In this document: in pieces, positions 61,286 to 64,000 of the stretch
Position numbering within the stretch: the stretch's first letter is position 1
Layout: each line of letters begins with the position of its first letter
DNA from: Paracoccus aurantiacus
Lineage (GTDB): Bacteria > Pseudomonadota > Alphaproteobacteria > Rhodobacterales > Rhodobacteraceae
Length of the DNA stretch: 64,000 nucleotides
Assembly: GCF_007993065.1 (NCBI RefSeq)
Contig: NZ_VOPL01000001.1
Coordinates: 620,001-684,000 of the forward strand
Direction: 5' to 3'
The notes under the pieces: model-generated
What the model saw: the letters and a program-made list of their open reading frames with translations, nothing else
Told to the model about the DNA's origin: nothing
Databases searched by the model: none
Position numbers and translations under genes: made by a program

Positions 61286-63265
61286 CTATTCTTCGTCGCC
61301 TGCACCCAGGCAGGCCGGATCGCCTGCAAACATCTCGGCGAAGACGGAGCGCGCGCCGTAATCGCTGATATGTGCGCTGTCGGCATAAAGATAGCGCCCG
61401 TCGCGCTGCGTCTCGCAGATGCCTGACCGGCAGATGCGCTGGTGCGGAAACAGGACGCGCACATGCGGCGGCAGGTTTTCGGCCGCGAATGCCTGCAGTA
61501 GCTCGTCCGTTTCCGACAGGAAGTCACGCTCGCTGACGCCTTCGATCCCTGCCAGCAGCGCGGGAACGCCGCCGTGAAAATCATTGGTCAACAGGGGCAG
61601 CGGACCGACGACACAGACGTGGCTAAATTTCTGCGACAGCAGCGTCAGCAGGGCTGTGATCTCGTCGCGGATCGTGCGCCTGCGGAATACGTCATCAACC
61701 TGCTCTGCGTCGATCAGCGAAACCCGCGCATCGGGGTAAGGGGTTCGTTGAGCGGGATTGCCCCTGAAATAGTCACTTCCATAGAAGTAACTCGCCCATG
61801 CCGCCGAAAGCAGCACCGTCGAAGGCTTTGGCCAGTCGCCGCGTATATAGTCGAAAAGTGCGCGATAATGCGCGCGACATGCCTCGTTCACCGCATCGGG
61901 GCGGTTATGCCGCCGGGCCCTGTCAGACGGGAAGCATCCCCCCCGCGTCAGGCTGATGAGGCGCCTGTCCTGACGCGCCAGCGCCTCTGCCAGCGGGGCC
62001 GAAAAGTGAAAAGCGTTTGAATCGCCGATCAGCAGCACGTCTTCCGATAGCGGCGGCGGGGTCAGGCAGGCCCTGATATCGGCGCAATCGCCCAGTCCAC
62101 TGCGTTCAAGTGAATGCAGCATCACCGCTTCGTCGGGCGTCATGTCAAAGCGTAGATAGCCGTCACGCTGATTGCCGATGCCGCCGAGAATCGCGAAGCA
62201 GCAAAGCCCGGCAACGGAGGCGCCGAGGATTGCGGGTGTCGGGATGCCCTGGCCGCCACGAAACGGTGTCTCGACATATTTCCAACTAATCCAGGCCAGC
62301 GGAAAGACCGCCATGACCAGCAAGGTTCTGTTGGCCAGCCCCGGTTCGTCAACGCTCATATAGCGCAGGAACGCCAGCATCGGCTGGTGGAACAGATAGG
62401 CGCTGTAGCTTATCAGCCCGATCAGAACGAGCGGACCTGACGCGAGAGCGCGGCCGATCCCCGTGTCAGATGTCGCGAAGATCACGACCAGCATCGTGCC
62501 CGCCACCGGGATCAGCGCGAAGGGGCCGGGAAAAAGCGTGCCCTCATCAAAGGTAAACACCGCCCCGATGACCAGGATCAGCCCAGCCAATGCCAGAAAG
62601 CGCGCCAGACGAGGTGAAACCTTCGGCGGGTGCCGGGTCAGGATCAGCATGGCCAGCACCCCTCCCATCAGCTCCCATGCGCGCGTGGTCAGCAGGAAGT
62701 AGGCGCGCTGCGGACTGGCGACGCTTTGCCATACTGACCAGATAAAGCCGATCAGCAGAATTCCCGTAATGGCAGGCAACAGGGCGCCGCGAAAGCGCCG
62801 GAACAGAAACCCGAAGAGAAGCGGGAACAGCAGATAATATTGCTCTTCAATCGACAGGCTCCAGGTATGAAGCAGCGGCTTGAGGTCGGATTCGATGTCG
62901 AAGTAAGCGCTCTCACGCAGGAACAGCAGGTTCGAAACAAAAAGCGCGCTCGCGGCGACGCTTTGCGAGAAATCCTTCATGTCGCGCGGCAGCAACCACA
63001 TCCATGCCAGAACACAGCAGATGGCGAGGGTCAGGAAAAGCGCGGGAAGGATGCGCCTTGCCCGGCGTTCATAGAAGCGCAGCAGGCTGAAACGCCCGCG
63101 CTCCAGATCATCAAGGATTATGCCTGAAATCAGATAGCCGCTGAGCACGAAGAACACGTCGACCCCGACATAGCCGCCGGAAAAGACATCCATCCCTGCG
63201 TGGAACAGGATGACCGGAACCACCGCCACCGCGCGGAGACCGTCAATTTCCGGTCTGTATCTCAT
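61286..63265 (-). CDS. Acyltransferase-3 / SGNH fusion (OafA-type)
   Basis: The 659-residue protein has an N-terminal ten-helix acyltransferase-3 domain (about 1-360; [22 protein letters not shown] with the catalytic His, [37 protein letters not shown]) and a C-terminal periplasmic SGNH domain (about 405-650) with GDSNAFHFS (nucleophile) and the DSAHIS Asp/His. Such proteins O-acetylate lipopolysaccharide or other surface glycans. ATG 63265 begins the conserved part. No glycan cluster is nearby. Confidence 0.93.
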   Translation of the reverse strand: MRYRPEIDGLRAVAVVPVILFHAGMDVFSGGYVGVDVFFVLSGYLISGIILDDLERGRFSLLRFYERRARRILPALFLTLAICCVLAWMWLLPRDMKDFSQSVAASALFVSNLLFLRESAYFDIESDLKPLLHTWSLSIEEQYYLLFPLLFGFLFRRFRGALLPAITGILLIGFIWSVWQSVASPQRAYFLLTTRAWELMGGVLAMLILTRHPPKVSPRLARFLALAGLILVIGAVFTFDEGTLFPGPFALIPVAGTMLVVIFATSDTGIGRALASGPLVLIGLISYSAYLFHQPMLAFLRYMSVDEPGLANRTLLVMAVFPLAWISWKYVETPFRGGQGIPTPAILGASVAGLCCFAILGGIGNQRDGYLRFDMTPDEAVMLHSLERSGLGDCADIRACLTPPPLSEDVLLIGDSNAFHFSAPLAEALARQDRRLISLTRGGCFPSDRARRHNRPDAVNEACRAHYRALFDYIRGDWPKPSTVLLSAAWASYFYGSDYFRGNPAQRTPYPDARVSLIDAEQVDDVFRRRTIRDEITALLTLLSQKFSHVCVVGPLPLLTNDFHGGVPALLAGIEGVSERDFLSETDELLQAFAAENLPPHVRVLFPHQRICRSGICETQRDGRYLYADSAHISDYGARSVFAEMFAGDPACLGAGDEE

Positions 63266-63322
63266 CAACCATTTACTACTGCAATCGCTACCGGAAAACG
63301 GTAATCGAATACGAGATTCGCG

Positions 63323-63336
63323 GCAAGCGCGCTTGC
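63323..63336. repeat. 14-bp perfect palindrome between acyltransferase and lepA
   Basis: GCAAGCGCGCTTGC is a perfect inverted repeat in the 164-bp divergent region. Two smaller inverted repeats (TACCG...CGGTA near 63289 and CGAAT...ATTCG near 63306) lie beside it. They could be operator sites; nothing confirms this. Confidence 0.4.
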
Positions 63337-63429
63337 AGCCATTCCGCGTCCCAGGGTGGCGCAGGCGTCGCGTCGCTTCAGGCATCATACCCCCTTCCCG
63401 CGCCCTTCGCGGCCTTGTATAGGCTGGCC

Positions 63430-64000
63430 ATGACCGAGCTTGATCTTATCCGCAACTTCTCCATCGTGGCGCATATCGACCACGGTAAATCCACGCTGGC
63501 CGACCGGCTGATCCAGTTGACGGGCACCGTCGCCGAGCGCGACATGAAGGCCCAGCTTCTGGACAGCATGGATATCGAGCGCGAACGCGGTATCACCATC
63601 AAGGCAAATACGGTGCGCATCGCCTATCCGGCGAAGGATGGGCGCACCTATGTGCTGAATCTGATCGACACGCCCGGCCATGTCGATTTCGCCTATGAGG
63701 TCAGCCGGTCCATGCGCGCGGTCGAAGGCAGCCTGCTGGTCGTCGATGCGACGCAGGGGGTCGAGGCGCAGACGCTGGCGAATGTCTATCAGGCAATCGA
63801 CGCGGATCACGAGATTGTGCCGGTGCTGAACAAGATCGACCTGCCAGCGGCAGAACCTGACCGCGTCAAGGAGCAGATCGAGGATGTGATCGGTATCGAC
63901 GCGTCACAGGCGGTTCCGATTTCCGCGAAAACCGGTCTTGGCATCCCGGATGTGCTGGAGGCGATCGTGACCCGCCTGCCCGCGCCGAAGGGCGACCGGG
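63430..64000 (+). CDS. lepA: Elongation factor 4 (LepA), 3' part beyond window
   Basis: LepA is a translational GTPase linked to ribosome biogenesis and back-translocation. The 190 visible residues are the G domain: P-loop AHIDHGKS (14-21), switch I with [25 protein letters not shown] (G3) and NKIDLP (G4), then SAKTG (G5). The start ATG 63430 gives the canonical N-terminus [20 protein letters not shown]. The gene runs off the right edge. Confidence 0.96.
   Translation, partial: MTELDLIRNFSIVAHIDHGKSTLADRLIQLTGTVAERDMKAQLLDSMDIERERGITIKANTVRIAYPAKDGRTYVLNLIDTPGHVDFAYEVSRSMRAVEGSLLVVDATQGVEAQTLANVYQAIDADHEIVPVLNKIDLPAAEPDRVKEQIEDVIGIDASQAVPISAKTGLGIPDVLEAIVTRLPAPKGDR

Noticed and set aside
1..64000. 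Mobile elements, prophage, defence islands or secondary-metabolite clusters
   Set aside because: No transposase, integrase, phage structural gene, restriction enzyme, PKS or NRPS frame was seen; gene content and composition look uniformly chromosomal.

Overview
The window is a high-GC, gene-dense chromosomal segment of an alphaproteobacterium. It is most likely a Paracoccus-like member of the Rhodobacterales (Paracoccaceae). The grounds are: a LexA box of the GAAC-N7-GAAC type; a single-enzyme 5-aminolevulinate synthase (HemA) with an FNR-type box in its promoter; an FNR-type regulator with an N-terminal cysteine cluster; an L21 protein with the C-terminal extension I associate with this order; and several families (DUF6497-like, DUF4174, DUF5996, a J-domain protein divergent from bolA) that I know mainly from Rhodobacterales. 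No phage, insertion sequence, CRISPR array or integrase was seen. Species assignment is inference from gene content.

Layout. 1-2.3 kb: a two-gene minus-strand unit (Ala/Pro-rich membrane-anchored protein, aminotransferase cut by the window edge). 2.4-7.9 kb: a plus-strand run trpG-trpD-ung-trpC-moaC-moeA with mostly 4-bp overlaps, followed by lexA behind its own SOS box. 7.9-13.1 kb: a minus-strand run alr-mlaE-mlaF-phoH-ybeY-corC. 13.4-17.6 kb: small exported or membrane proteins, including three short lipoproteins and a possible 20-residue gene with a near-consensus promoter. 17.7-20.2 kb: homoserine dehydrogenase, J-domain protein, bolA, tRNA-Gly(GCC). 20.4-26.2 kb: membrane protein, heme A synthase, M32 carboxypeptidase, flavin reductase, aldo/keto reductase, acetyltransferase. 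26.3-29.7 kb: rplU-rpmA with a structured leader, divergent from transketolase. 29.7-40.5 kb: DMT transporter, lipid A type acyltransferase, DUF4139 protein, Na+/H+ antiporter, DEAD-box helicase, lnt, rpmG, a small regulator and a divergent ABM monooxygenase. 40.5-44.3 kb: RNase P RNA, FucP-type sugar transporter, a self-contained 40-residue gene, NAD synthetase. 44.4-48.8 kb: a coupled five-gene envelope operon (18-repeat MORN protein, small membrane protein, VWA protein, DedA protein, M48 protease). 48.8-55.2 kb: FNR regulator, RodZ-like protein, hemA, M20 peptidase, lytic transglycosylase, TM protein. 55.2-64 kb: gatB, DUF5996, DUF4177, SMR pump, miaB, hydrolase, acyltransferase-3 and the start of lepA.

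Themes. Much of the content is conserved housekeeping (tryptophan and molybdopterin synthesis, translation, cell envelope). Control is visible in several places: the SOS box at lexA, the FNR box at hemA with its probable regulator 3 kb away, and a recurring promoter form TTGAC(C/T)-N17-CATAT(G/T) at rplU, rnpB and hemA. The parts that look least described are the two very small genes at 16.2 kb and 42.4 kb, the MORN-VWA-DedA-M48 operon that lacks the usual MoxR ATPase, and the rplU leader with four stem-loops. Nothing in the window is a clear defence island or biosynthetic cluster. All gene calls rest on reading the translated sequence and on remembered family motifs; no database search was run.
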